DNA from: Micromonospora echinospora
GTDB lineage: Bacteria; Actinomycetota; Actinomycetes; Mycobacteriales; Micromonosporaceae
Length of the DNA stretch: 64,000 nucleotides
Direction: 5' to 3'
NCBI RefSeq assembly: GCF_900091495.1
Contig: NZ_LT607413.1
Coordinates: 1,240,001-1,304,000 of the forward strand
Below the pieces are notes generated by a model. It saw only the letters and a list, made by a program, of their open reading frames with translations. It ran no database searches and had not been told where the DNA came from. Shown piece after piece: positions 56,721-64,000 of the stretch (position 1 is its first letter; each line of letters opens with the position of its first letter). Made by a program: the position numbers and the translations under genes.

Positions 56721-56726
56721 ACCGTA
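56721..56726 (-). promoter_or_regulatory. Leaderless -10 box of the thrS leader
   Basis: TACGGT on the minus strand, six bases before the leader-peptide ATG 56714. Confidence 0.6.
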
Positions 56727-56761
56727 CGCCGCCCCTCGCCCGCCACGCACCCGTTTTCCAC

Positions 56762-56843
56762 CCCCGTCGATCAGGGGGTTGTGGTGTGCGGATGGTGACG
56801 ATCGCGGGTTTTGGGTGGTGCCCAAAGTCCATGATCGACGGGG
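56762..56843. repeat. 82-bp element with 12-bp terminal inverted repeats
   Basis: CCCCGTCGATCA at 56762-56773 and TGATCGACGGGG at 56832-56843 are perfect inverted ends of a non-coding segment with a relatively T/G-rich interior (GCGGGTTTTGGGTGGTGCCC). It looks like a miniature dispersed element. Confidence 0.6.
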
Positions 56844-57147
56844 TGGCGGGGCGAGGCGGACCGCCGGCACGGGACCTGCCGGCGGTCCGCGAGCGACCCG
56901 CTCGTCGGGAACGGGGGACCCGACGCGATCGGGCCGCGCTGTCAACGGTACGCGCGCGGCGACCGATCCGCCGACCATGCCGGTCCCCCGCGAAGGCGTC
57001 GTTTTCCGTAACCTCTGCGGTAGCTCGACGTTGTACCCAGGTGGCTCCACCCGTGGTGGGGGTCACCACCGGCCGGGGCTGTCCGTGGTGACGCGGCACA
57101 CGCCGTCAGGCTCGGTACACCCCGATCGGCCGAACCGCGAGGTGGCA
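56844..57147. other. About 300 bases without a supported gene
   Basis: No convincing gene on either strand. TACACC near 57116 could belong to the promoter of the DedA gene. A frame continuous with DedA is open here but lacks family similarity. Confidence 0.4.
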
Positions 57148-57795
57148 GTGGCGCCCGACCTACTCACCGACGTGGCGTCACCCGCGTGGGCCTACCTGAT
57201 CCTGCTCGGCCTCCTGGCGGTGGACGCCTTCGTCCCGGTGATCCCGACGCAGGCCATCATGATCACCGGCGGCGCGCTGACCGTGTACGGCGAACTGAAC
57301 CTCCCGTTGACCATCGGGATCGGCGCGACCGGGGTGTTCGCCGGCGACCTGGCCTGCTACCTGCTGGGCCGACGGACCCCGGAGCGGGTGGCGCCCCGCC
57401 AGCGGCGACCGGGTCGGGCCCGCCGGGCGGCCGGCCGGTTCACCCAGGGGCTGCGCCGTCCCGGCCCGCTGGTGATCCTGCTCTGCCGGTTCGTGCCCGG
57501 CGGACGGATGGCGGCGTGCTTCTCCGCCGGCCGCAGCCGCTACCCGTACCGCCTCTTCCTCTGTTACGAGGCGGTCGCCGCGCTGGGCTGGGCGGCGTAC
57601 GGCGGACTCGTCGGCCACCTGGGCGGCGCGGCGCTGACCCGGTCGGCCTGGCTGCTGGTGCTGATCGCGGCCGGGGCGGCGGCCGGGTTCGCGGCGGCCG
57701 GCTGGGCGTTGAACCAGGTCGCCGCCCGCCAGGCGCGCGTCGCCGGGGCCGCCCCCGGGGCGGAGACGACGACAGTGGGCACCTCCTCCCGCTGA
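57148..57795 (+). CDS. DedA-family membrane protein
   Basis: A 215-residue protein with four or five helices. Family marks: PVIPTQAIMITGGAL (about 29-44), GDLACYLLGRR and the signature RFVPGGRMAACFSAG (about 112-126). DedA proteins help recycle or flip undecaprenyl phosphate and other phospholipids. The loop after YLLGRR is Arg-rich. GTG 57148 has GAGG five bases upstream; GTG 57142 is also possible. Confidence 0.85.
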   Translation: MAPDLLTDVASPAWAYLILLGLLAVDAFVPVIPTQAIMITGGALTVYGELNLPLTIGIGATGVFAGDLACYLLGRRTPERVAPRQRRPGRARRAAGRFTQGLRRPGPLVILLCRFVPGGRMAACFSAGRSRYPYRLFLCYEAVAALGWAAYGGLVGHLGGAALTRSAWLLVLIAAGAAAGFAAAGWALNQVAARQARVAGAAPGAETTTVGTSSR

Positions 57796-57813
57796 CGACG
57801 CCCCGCCCGGCGG

Positions 57814-59217
57814 TCACTCCAGCTCGTGCAGCATCAACTGTCGGGCCGCCTCGGCGATCGAGCCGGACAGCGACGGGTAGATGGTGAACGTCTGGGCCAA
57901 CTCGTTGACGGTGAGGTTGTTCTCCACCGCCATGGTGATCGGCAGGATCAGCTCGCTGGCCTTCGGCGCGACGACCACCCCGCCGACCACCTGACCGCTG
58001 GCGGGCCGGCAGAACAGCTTGACGAAGCCGTCGTTCAGCCCGGCCATCTTGGCCCGGGGGTTGCCGGCCAGCGGCAGCATCACCTGCCGCGCCGGCACCT
58101 TCCCGGCGTCCACCTCGTTCTGCGACACCCCGACGGTGGCGAGTTCCGGGTCGGTGAAGACGTTCGCCGAGACGGTCCGCAGCCGCAGCGGCCGGACGGC
58201 CTCGCCGAGCGCGTGCCACATCGCGATCCGGCCCTGCATGGCGGCGACGCTGGCCAGCGGGAGCAGCCCGGTGCAGTCACCGGCGGCGTAGATGCCGGGC
58301 ACGGTGGTGCGGGAGACCCGGTCCACGGTGACGTACCCGCCCTGGGCGAGCTGGACGCCGTACTCGGCGAGACCGAGGCCGGCGGTGTTCGGCACCGAGC
58401 CGACCGCGATCAGCGCGTGCGAACCCGCCACGAGACGTCCGTCGGAGAGCTGCACCTCGACCCCGTCGTCGGTGCGGCGGACCGCCTCGGCGCGGGAGTT
58501 GTTGAGGATGCTCATGCCCCGGGAGCGGAACACCCGCTCGATGGCCATCGCCGCGTCGGCGTCCTCGTGGGGCATGACCCGGTCCCGGCTGGAGACCAGG
58601 GTGACCTCGACCCCCATCGCCAGGTACGCGCTGGCGAACTCGGCACCGGTCACGCCGGAACCGACCACGATCAGGTGTTCGGGCAGGTCGGGGAGGTCGT
58701 AGACCTGCCGCCAGGTGAGGATGCGCTCGCCGTCGGGCACGGCGGTGGGGAGCTGGCGCGGGGTGGCCCCGGTGGCGATCAGCACGGTCGACGCGGCGAT
58801 CGAGTGTTCCGGCTCGCCGTCGGACGGGGTGACCACGACCCGGTGGGTGTGCCCGAGGGTGTCCTCGCCGAGCCGGGCCCGGCCGGTGACGACGTTGACG
58901 CCCGCCTTGACCAGCTTGGCGTGGATGTCGGCGGACTGGGCCAGGGCCAGCCGCTTGACCCGCTCGTGGACGGCCCGCGCGTCGACGGTGACCGCCTCCA
59001 GGCCGTCGGAGTCCACCCCGAACTCCTCGGTGTCCCGGTAACCGGTGACCACCTCCGAGCTGGCGATGAAGGTCTTCGAGGGGACGCAGTCCCAGAGCAC
59101 GCAGGCACCGCCGGCCCCCTCGGCCTCCACCACGGTGACATCGGCGTCGAGCTGGGCGGCGACCAGCGCCGCCTCGTATCCGGCCGGCCCACCGCCGATG
59201 ATCACGATCCGGCTCAC
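57814..59217 (-). CDS. lpdA: NAD(P)H-quinone dehydrogenase (LpdA-type flavoprotein disulfide reductase family)
   Basis: A 467-residue protein with FAD motif IVIIGGGPAGYEAALVAAQL, the redox region GGACVLWDCVPSK (two cysteines four apart), NAD motif LIVVGSGVTGAEFASAYL and second FAD contact GIYAAGDCTGLLPLASVA. The C-terminal catalytic His-Glu pair of lipoamide dehydrogenase is missing (FTIYPSLSGSIAEA), which fits the mycobacterial LpdA Rv3303c, an NAD(P)H:quinone reductase. GTG 59217 follows GGAGGGCGAGC. Confidence 0.9.
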   Translation of the reverse strand: MSRIVIIGGGPAGYEAALVAAQLDADVTVVEAEGAGGACVLWDCVPSKTFIASSEVVTGYRDTEEFGVDSDGLEAVTVDARAVHERVKRLALAQSADIHAKLVKAGVNVVTGRARLGEDTLGHTHRVVVTPSDGEPEHSIAASTVLIATGATPRQLPTAVPDGERILTWRQVYDLPDLPEHLIVVGSGVTGAEFASAYLAMGVEVTLVSSRDRVMPHEDADAAMAIERVFRSRGMSILNNSRAEAVRRTDDGVEVQLSDGRLVAGSHALIAVGSVPNTAGLGLAEYGVQLAQGGYVTVDRVSRTTVPGIYAAGDCTGLLPLASVAAMQGRIAMWHALGEAVRPLRLRTVSANVFTDPELATVGVSQNEVDAGKVPARQVMLPLAGNPRAKMAGLNDGFVKLFCRPASGQVVGGVVVAPKASELILPITMAVENNLTVNELAQTFTIYPSLSGSIAEAARQLMLHELE

Positions 59218-59311
59218 AGCGCTCGCCCTCCGTCACTTCCCATGATGGTTTTCTTTACCCCAGACTGCCCGACACGCACCGTTCGTATTCTCCCCCGCCC
59301 GTCCGCCGGGC

Positions 59312-59317
59312 TATCGT
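59312..59317 (+). promoter_or_regulatory. Leaderless -10 box of the GGCT-like gene
   Basis: TATCGT followed by seven bases and GTG 59325. Confidence 0.55.
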
Positions 59318-59324
59318 CATCGCT

Positions 59325-59780
59325 GTGCGTCATTACGCCGCCTACGGCTCAAACCTGGACCCCGCCCGGATGCGCGCCTACTGCCCGCACTCGCCGATGG
59401 TCGGCGTCGGCTGGCTGGAAGGCTGGCGACTCACCTTCGCGGGTGAGGGCGTCATCGGCTGGGAGGGCGCGGTCAGCACCATCGTCGAGTCCCCCGGCGA
59501 CCGGGTGTTCGTGGCGCTCTACGACATCCACCCGTACGACGCCGCCCAACTCGACGAGATCGAGGGGGTGACCGCCGGCACGTACCGGAAACTGCACGTC
59601 CGGGTCTCGACCCTGGACGGCGACGTGACCGCCGGGGTCTACGTCTTCGCCGGGTACGAGGGCGGGCTCCCCACCGCGTGGTATCTCTCCGAGATCGCCA
59701 ACGCCGCCGAGAAGGCGGGTGCGCCCGACGACTACGTCAAGGAACTGCGGTCCCGGCCCACCGGCACCGCGTCCGCGTAG
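59325..59780 (+). CDS. Gamma-glutamylcyclotransferase-family protein
   Basis: A 151-residue beta-barrel protein beginning MRHYAAYGSNLDPARMRAYCP, which is the YGSNL substrate loop of the family. VALYDIHPYDAAQLDEIEGV supplies the conserved acidic residue, and the later region is TAGVYVFAGY. Members cyclise gamma-glutamyl amino acids or act in related turnover; the exact substrate is not readable. The gene is divergent from lpdA. Confidence 0.9.
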   Translation: MRHYAAYGSNLDPARMRAYCPHSPMVGVGWLEGWRLTFAGEGVIGWEGAVSTIVESPGDRVFVALYDIHPYDAAQLDEIEGVTAGTYRKLHVRVSTLDGDVTAGVYVFAGYEGGLPTAWYLSEIANAAEKAGAPDDYVKELRSRPTGTASA

Positions 59781-59914
59781 CACGTCTGACACCCCCTCAG
59801 TCTGCGCTGGTCGTCACCCGCCCGACCGACCGCCCCCACCTCGGGTCGGCTGGCGCACACGTAATCCATCCGGAGGGTGGAGAAGCCGTCACGCTGCGCC
59901 GACCAGCCAGGACG

Positions 59915-60679
59915 TCAGTGGCCGGTCGGCGGGCACCCGTCGGCGGCGCGCACCCGCCGGTGGGTGACGGTCAGCAGGTCGACCAGTTCGACCCGCTCCG
60001 CCGACCCCAGGGCCCGGAAGGCGGAGGAGACCAGGCGGTCGGTCGCCGCCTCCGCCCAGAGCCTCCGCCGCACCAGCGGGCCCACCGGCGGATACGGACG
60101 GGGCCAACCGCCGGCCATCGCCCCGGCCTCGCCCTCCGCCCCGGCGAGCACCGCCTCCAACGGGGTCATGCCGCTGACCCGCACGGCGAGCAGGTACGCG
60201 CCGAGGTACAACTCCCGCAGCAGGTGCAGCCCCACGGCCGCGCGCGCACCGGGCGCGTCGTCCGGCACCGGCATCGCCCGCCAGGCCGCGAAGAGGGGCA
60301 GGCCGTGCGCCTCCGCGGCGGCCACCGCCCGGTGCAGCAGGTCGGCGAGGCGGTTCACGCCGGGGGCGTCGGCCAGGTGCTGACGACCCCAGCGACAGCA
60401 CTCGGCGAGGCCGGCCTCGGCCACCTCGCGCGGGGCGACCACCCGGGCTGCCGCGTCCCAGCCCTCGGCGACCGCGTCCGGGGCGATGAAGCCCAGGCAG
60501 GCGGCGGCGGTCTCCGACCCGACGGCACCGAGCGCGCCGCCCCGGGCGGTGACGTAGAAGGCCCACCCGGAGATGCCGAGCAGCCGCGCCCGGCGGCGGG
60601 TGGTGGGGCACCGGGTGTACGCCTCCCCCAGCTCCACCACGATCGCCCGGCTCGCCGCGGCGGCCTGTTCCGGTGTCAT
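59915..60679 (-). CDS. SCO6745-like helical protein of unknown function
   Basis: A 254-residue, largely helical soluble protein beginning MTPEQAAAASRAIVVELGEAYTRCP and continuing LGISGWAFYVTARGGALG, which I recall from actinobacterial proteins related to S. coelicolor SCO6745. The C-terminal half has WAEAATDRLVSSAFRALG. No catalytic motif or known role is evident. ATG 60679 matches relatives; the frame is open further upstream. Confidence 0.75.
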   Translation of the reverse strand: MTPEQAAAASRAIVVELGEAYTRCPTTRRRARLLGISGWAFYVTARGGALGAVGSETAAACLGFIAPDAVAEGWDAAARVVAPREVAEAGLAECCRWGRQHLADAPGVNRLADLLHRAVAAAEAHGLPLFAAWRAMPVPDDAPGARAAVGLHLLRELYLGAYLLAVRVSGMTPLEAVLAGAEGEAGAMAGGWPRPYPPVGPLVRRRLWAEAATDRLVSSAFRALGSAERVELVDLLTVTHRRVRAADGCPPTGH

Positions 60680-60722
60680 CCGGCCCGTCCCCGACGGGTC
60701 TCCAGCCGTACGTCCATCCGGT

Positions 60723-61793
60723 TTAGTCTGCCGTGTCGTCGTCCGTCCCGTCAGTCCCCTCTTCGGCGAGAAGCGTCTCCCACGCCCCCTCGACCTCACC
60801 GGTGTGCCGGCGGGCCGCCGTGACCGCCCGCTCGGCGGCCCGGCGAGCCAGCTTGCGCCGGCTCACCTCCTGCTCGGCGACGGCCCGTCGGCGTTCCACC
60901 TCGGCCAGCTCGGCCTCGACCGCGGTCAGCGTGTCGGCGGCGTCGCGCTCGGCCGTCGTCGCGCTGCCCAGCTCCTCCTCGGCCCGTTCCTGGTCGGCGC
61001 GCGCCCTGGCGAATTCCCGTTCCAGCGCCCGCCGCCGCTTCGCCCGTTCGGCCCGTTCGGCCCGTTCCGCTCGCTCGGCCGCCCGGGCCGCCCGGTCGGC
61101 CTTCCTGGCCCGTTCCGCCTGGTCGACCTTTCCGGCTCGGGCGGCCCGATTTGTCTCGCCGGCCCGGGCGGCCCGATCGGTTTCGCCGGCCTGAGCGGCC
61201 CGGCCGCCCCGCCCCGTCCGCCCTCCCGCAGCCGCACGCCCGGTGGGCTCCCCGCCCTCCGGCGGCTCCCCGGCACCACCGGTGAGCAGCCGGAGCTGCG
61301 GCCGGGGCACCTCGCCGAACCCGGCATAGCTGGCGGCCCGGAGCAGCCGGCCGGCACGCACCTGGGCGGCCACCTCCGTGTCGGCGAGCGCGGCGTTGAG
61401 GGTCGCCTCGACCTCGGCCAGCGGCAACCGACCGGCCGGGGGCGCGCCCTCGGTGCCGGTGGCCAGCGTCCGGGCCTCGGCCACCAGGGCGGCGACCACC
61501 GCGCGCCGCTGGGCGGAGAGTTCCCGCAGCTTCGGCCCGCGCAGGTCACGTTGGGCCGACCGGAGCGCCTCGGCCAACTCCACCAGGCCGGCCACCAGCT
61601 CGGGACGCCGGATGGCGAGCAGGTTGACCAGCCAGGCCGCGACGGTGGGCCGGCGCAGCTTCGCGACCTCCCGGGCCGTCGCCGGGTCGCCGGCCCGGCG
61701 GGCCTCGGCCACGGCGGCGTCGCGGGCGGCCACGAACCGGTCCGGCGGCGTGCCGTAGAGCCGTTCGACCAGTTCTCGGGAGGGGCCGGGCAT
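60723..61793 (-). CDS. Alanine/arginine-rich coiled-coil protein, unknown function
   Basis: A 356-residue protein. The N-terminal half (about 1-180) is globular and helical (LVERLYGTPPDRFVAARDAA, AAWLVNLLAIRRPELV). The middle carries ARAGET- and RAARAG-type repeats (about 205-250), and the C-terminal third is a long coiled coil rich in Ala, Arg and Glu (RAERAERAERAKRRRALERE) ending in an acidic tail. It starts four bases after the MBL hydrolase stop, so the two are cotranslated. No family recognised. Confidence 0.8.
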   Translation of the reverse strand: MPGPSRELVERLYGTPPDRFVAARDAAVAEARRAGDPATAREVAKLRRPTVAAWLVNLLAIRRPELVAGLVELAEALRSAQRDLRGPKLRELSAQRRAVVAALVAEARTLATGTEGAPPAGRLPLAEVEATLNAALADTEVAAQVRAGRLLRAASYAGFGEVPRPQLRLLTGGAGEPPEGGEPTGRAAAGGRTGRGGRAAQAGETDRAARAGETNRAARAGKVDQAERARKADRAARAAERAERAERAERAKRRRALEREFARARADQERAEEELGSATTAERDAADTLTAVEAELAEVERRRAVAEQEVSRRKLARRAAERAVTAARRHTGEVEGAWETLLAEEGTDGTDDDTAD

Positions 61794-61797
61794 CGGC

Positions 61798-62430
61798 TCA
61801 GACGTCGATCCGGGTACCCGGCGTCAACCGCTGGTAGTCGACGGTGGAGAGCCGCCGGAAGTTGGTCTCCAGCACGGTGAGCCCGTTGGCGTTGAGCAGC
61901 CCGTCGTGCAGGGCGTACGCCCGGCGCGGGGCGACCGCCCGAAGGAAGTCCAGAGACTCGGAGAACTTCACCCACGGTGCGTGGATCGGCAGGAAGAGGG
62001 TGTCGACCGCCACGTCGTCCGGTGCGACCAGGGCGTCACCGGGGTGGTAGACCACCTCGCCGACCAGGTACCCGAGGTTGTCGACCACCGGGATGTCCGG
62101 GTGGATCACCGCGTGCCGGCCGCCGTAGGCGCGGACCGGGACACCGGCGGCGGTGAACGACTGCCCCGGCTCGACCGGGGTCAGCACGTCCGGCAGGCCG
62201 TCCACGGTGGTGGCCAGCGACGCCGGCCCGTACAGGGTGAAGGGGCGCCGGTCGAGCTGGCGAGTCAGCGCCGCCACGTCGACGTGGTCCGGGTGCTGGT
62301 GGGTGATCAGCACCGCGTCGACCCCGTCAAGCGCCTCGGCGGTCTCGCTGAACGTTCCCGGGTCGATGACGAGCACTCCCCCGTCGTGCTCGACCCGGAC
62401 GCAGGAGTGGCCGTACTTCGTCAGCCGCAT
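61798..62430 (-). CDS. MBL-fold metallo-hydrolase (UlaG-like)
   Basis: A 210-residue hydrolase starting MRLTKYGHSCVRVEHDGGVLVIDPG, with the metal motif THQHPDHVD (HxHxDH-like, about 43-51). Further ligands are in GRHAVIHPD, YHPGDAL and near the end in YALHDGLLN. This pattern is typical of beta-lactamase-like hydrolases of the UlaG type. Substrate unknown. GGAG eight bases before ATG 62430 fixes the start. It is divergent from the DUF4349 lipoprotein. Confidence 0.9.
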   Translation of the reverse strand: MRLTKYGHSCVRVEHDGGVLVIDPGTFSETAEALDGVDAVLITHQHPDHVDVAALTRQLDRRPFTLYGPASLATTVDGLPDVLTPVEPGQSFTAAGVPVRAYGGRHAVIHPDIPVVDNLGYLVGEVVYHPGDALVAPDDVAVDTLFLPIHAPWVKFSESLDFLRAVAPRRAYALHDGLLNANGLTVLETNFRRLSTVDYQRLTPGTRIDV

Positions 62431-62574
62431 TCGTGACTCCTCGACAACCAAATCGTGATCTCTTGACCGCAGTTTGCCGGAACGAAGGCGGCACCGCGCC
62501 TCGTCTGATCGAACGCTCCGGCGGGTCGGGTCAACGGACCCGAACCGCCGGGACCGCGAGGATCGGAGAAAACA

Positions 62575-63675
62575 ATGGTGGATAACGGACGACGGCGGTG
62601 GGGCGCACCGCTGGTGGCTCTCGGCCTGGTGGCACTGGTCGCTGTCGGCGGATGCTCGGCCGACCGGGGCAGCGACAGCGAGCGGGCCGCCTCGGACAAC
62701 GCGGCTGGCGGTGCCCCGGCGCCGGCGGCACCGGAGGCGGGCCGGGACGCCGCCGGATCGGACGCCGCGCCGGGCGGAGCCGGAGGCGTGGACCTGCGGG
62801 TGGACCAACGCGCCATCGTCTACACCGGATCGGTACGGGTGCAGGTCGACGATGTCGACCGGGCCGCCCAGGACACCGTCGCGCTGGTCACCGCGGCCGG
62901 CGGCTTCGTCGGTGGGGACGAGCGGCGCGGGGTCGACGAGGACGCCCGCGCCCAGTTGGAGTTGCGGGTGCCGGCGGCGCGGTTCACCGGGGTGGTCGAC
63001 GGGATCGCCAAGCTGGGCGAGCAGCAGTGGCGGGAGATCCGCACCGAGGACGTGACCGAGCAGACGGTCGACCTGGACGCGCGGATCACCACGCAGCGGG
63101 CCCGCGTGGAGAGCGCCCGCCGGCTGCTGGCCCGGGCCTCCTCGATCAGCGACCTGGTCCAGTTGGAGAACGAACTGGGCCGGCGGGAGGCCGACCTCGC
63201 CTCGCTGGAGGCGAAGAAGCGCCGGCTGGCCGACCTGACCGCGCTCTCCACCATCAACGTCTCGCTGGTCACCGAGAACACCCGGACCAGCGACACGGAC
63301 GAGACCGGTTTCCTGGCCGGGCTCGCCAGTGGCTGGCGGACCTTCCTGGACTCGGTGACCGTCCTGGTCACCGTGCTCGGCGCGCTGCTGCCGTGGCTGG
63401 TCGTACTCGCCGTACCGGTGGTGCTGGTCTGGCGGTTGGCGCGTCGACGGCGTCAGCGGCGTGGCGCGCAGGTCGTTCCCGGCGCTCCGGCGTACCCGAT
63501 GATGCCCGGCCCGGTGCCCGCCGGGGTCGGTGCCGCGCCACGGCCGGCGCCGCCCGCCCAGCGGTCGCCCGGGAGCGGCACGTCACCCCGGCCGGCGACG
63601 CCCGCCCCGCCGTCGACCGGAGGCGGTACGCCGCCGTCGCCGGGTGGGGTCAGCGAGTCTCCGCCAGCGCCCTGA
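62575..63675 (+). CDS. DUF4349 lipoprotein
   Basis: A 366-residue membrane lipoprotein: signal with lipobox VGGC (Cys at about 27), Ala/Gly/Asp-rich linker (30-75), then the DUF4349 core (about 78-245), with YTGSVRVQVDDVDRAAQ, TTQRARVESARRLL and LENELGRREADLASLEAKKRRL (a coiled coil). One membrane helix follows (about 263-288), then a basic stretch and a Pro-rich cytoplasmic tail. Being both lipidated and membrane-spanning is usual for this family, whose role is unknown. It overlaps the convergent M20 gene by 26 bases. Confidence 0.88.
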   Translation: MVDNGRRRWGAPLVALGLVALVAVGGCSADRGSDSERAASDNAAGGAPAPAAPEAGRDAAGSDAAPGGAGGVDLRVDQRAIVYTGSVRVQVDDVDRAAQDTVALVTAAGGFVGGDERRGVDEDARAQLELRVPAARFTGVVDGIAKLGEQQWREIRTEDVTEQTVDLDARITTQRARVESARRLLARASSISDLVQLENELGRREADLASLEAKKRRLADLTALSTINVSLVTENTRTSDTDETGFLAGLASGWRTFLDSVTVLVTVLGALLPWLVVLAVPVVLVWRLARRRRQRRGAQVVPGAPAYPMMPGPVPAGVGAAPRPAPPAQRSPGSGTSPRPATPAPPSTGGGTPPSPGGVSESPPAP

Positions 63676-64000
63676 GCGCGGTCTGCACCATGAGCCGGAC
63701 GCCGACCGCGATGGCCCGCTCGTCCACGTCGAACGAGGGGCGGTGCAGGTCGAGGCTGGGCCCGGACCGGCCGACCCCGAGCCGGGCCAGCGCGCCGGGG
63801 ACGTATTCCAGGTACCAGGAGAAGTCCTCGCCGCCCATGCTCTGCGGCGTCTCGGCGACCCCGTCGGGGCCGAGCGCGGTGACCGTGGCGGCGGTGAGCA
63901 CCTGGATCGCCCGCGCGTCGTTGCTGACCGGCGGGCGTCCCCGCAGGTACTCCAGGTCGACCGTGGCGCCGGTGGGGGCGAGGACGTCCCGGACCACCTG
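63650..64000 (-). CDS. M20-family amidohydrolase, C-terminal part (partial)
   Basis: The gene runs off the right edge; the last 116 codons are present. SMGGEDFSWYLEYVPGALARLGVG carries the conserved metal-binding Glu region near the end of M20D amidohydrolases (AmiA/HipO type), and SFDVDERAIAVGVRLMVQTALRAL is the usual C-terminal helix. Homologues in mycobacteria (amiA1, amiB1) also lie near lpdA. Its 3' end overlaps the DUF4349 gene by 26 bases. Confidence 0.85.
   Translation of the reverse strand, partial: QVVRDVLAPTGATVDLEYLRGRPPVSNDARAIQVLTAATVTALGPDGVAETPQSMGGEDFSWYLEYVPGALARLGVGRSGPSLDLHRPSFDVDERAIAVGVRLMVQTALRALAETR

Noticed and set aside
56565..56760. T-box riboswitch upstream of thrS
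   Set aside because: No T-box consensus or specifier-loop pattern was seen; the leader-peptide and hairpin arrangement explains the region better.

Overview
The window is GC-rich (roughly 70 percent or more), densely coded, and typical of a high-GC filamentous actinomycete. Micromonosporaceae, probably Micromonospora, is the best guess. The reasons are GTG and ATG starts with TAnnnT boxes 6-8 bases upstream, an acyl-CoA carboxylase with a separate epsilon subunit, GuaB1, LpdA, a DUF4245 protein, PhoH2 and mycosin-type genes, and dispersed palindromes of the kind I associate with Micromonospora. No rRNA, tRNA, transposase, integrase or CRISPR array was seen.

Left block (1-27.7 kb). After the tail of a secreted S8 protease come housekeeping genes in an order much like Mycobacterium tuberculosis Rv1110 to Rv1086, recalled from memory: ispH, xseA-xseB, a lipoprotein, DUF4245, glpX, phoH2 and a short Z-prenyl synthase. 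Mixed in are a YdcZ-type transporter, an epimerase/TetR divergon with two clear operators, a ferredoxin reductase, a rhomboid protease, a cell-wall lytic protein, small membrane or regulatory genes, otsB, a 1173-residue secreted ricin-B-lectin protein, a geranylgeranyl-reductase-type flavoprotein and GTP-dependent PEP carboxykinase with a Crp-like site.

Middle block (27.7-47.7 kb). This is the actinobacterial acyl-CoA carboxylase neighbourhood (birA, accB, accE, maf, accA; compare Rv3279c-Rv3285), but split. Between accB and accE lie an ECF-type sigma factor with a membrane partner, a wrecked GNAT gene, an M50-type protease, a Uma2 nuclease, a lysozyme relic, a small membrane protein and a receptor Ser/Thr kinase. 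Between accE and maf lies a three-gene type-VII-secretion-like cassette with a mycosin and a frameshifted proline-rich protein.

Right block (47.7-64 kb). It holds a LysG/LysE exporter pair, guaB1, a MarR-controlled asymmetric heterodimeric ABC exporter, a truncated threonyl-tRNA synthetase behind a threonine-rich leader peptide and hairpin, a DedA protein, LpdA, a gamma-glutamylcyclotransferase-like gene, an MBL hydrolase, a DUF4349 lipoprotein and the end of an M20 amidohydrolase.

Cross-cutting signals. Five copies of a 57-60 bp near-perfect hairpin sit between genes, four of them between convergent pairs. About twenty genes look leaderless. Several intergenic regions carry precise palindromic operators. 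The most interesting items for follow-up are the threonine attenuator feeding an editing-less ThrRS, the orphan mycosin cassette, the large lectin protein, and the PTAV motifs shared by the kinase and the MaoC protein tails.
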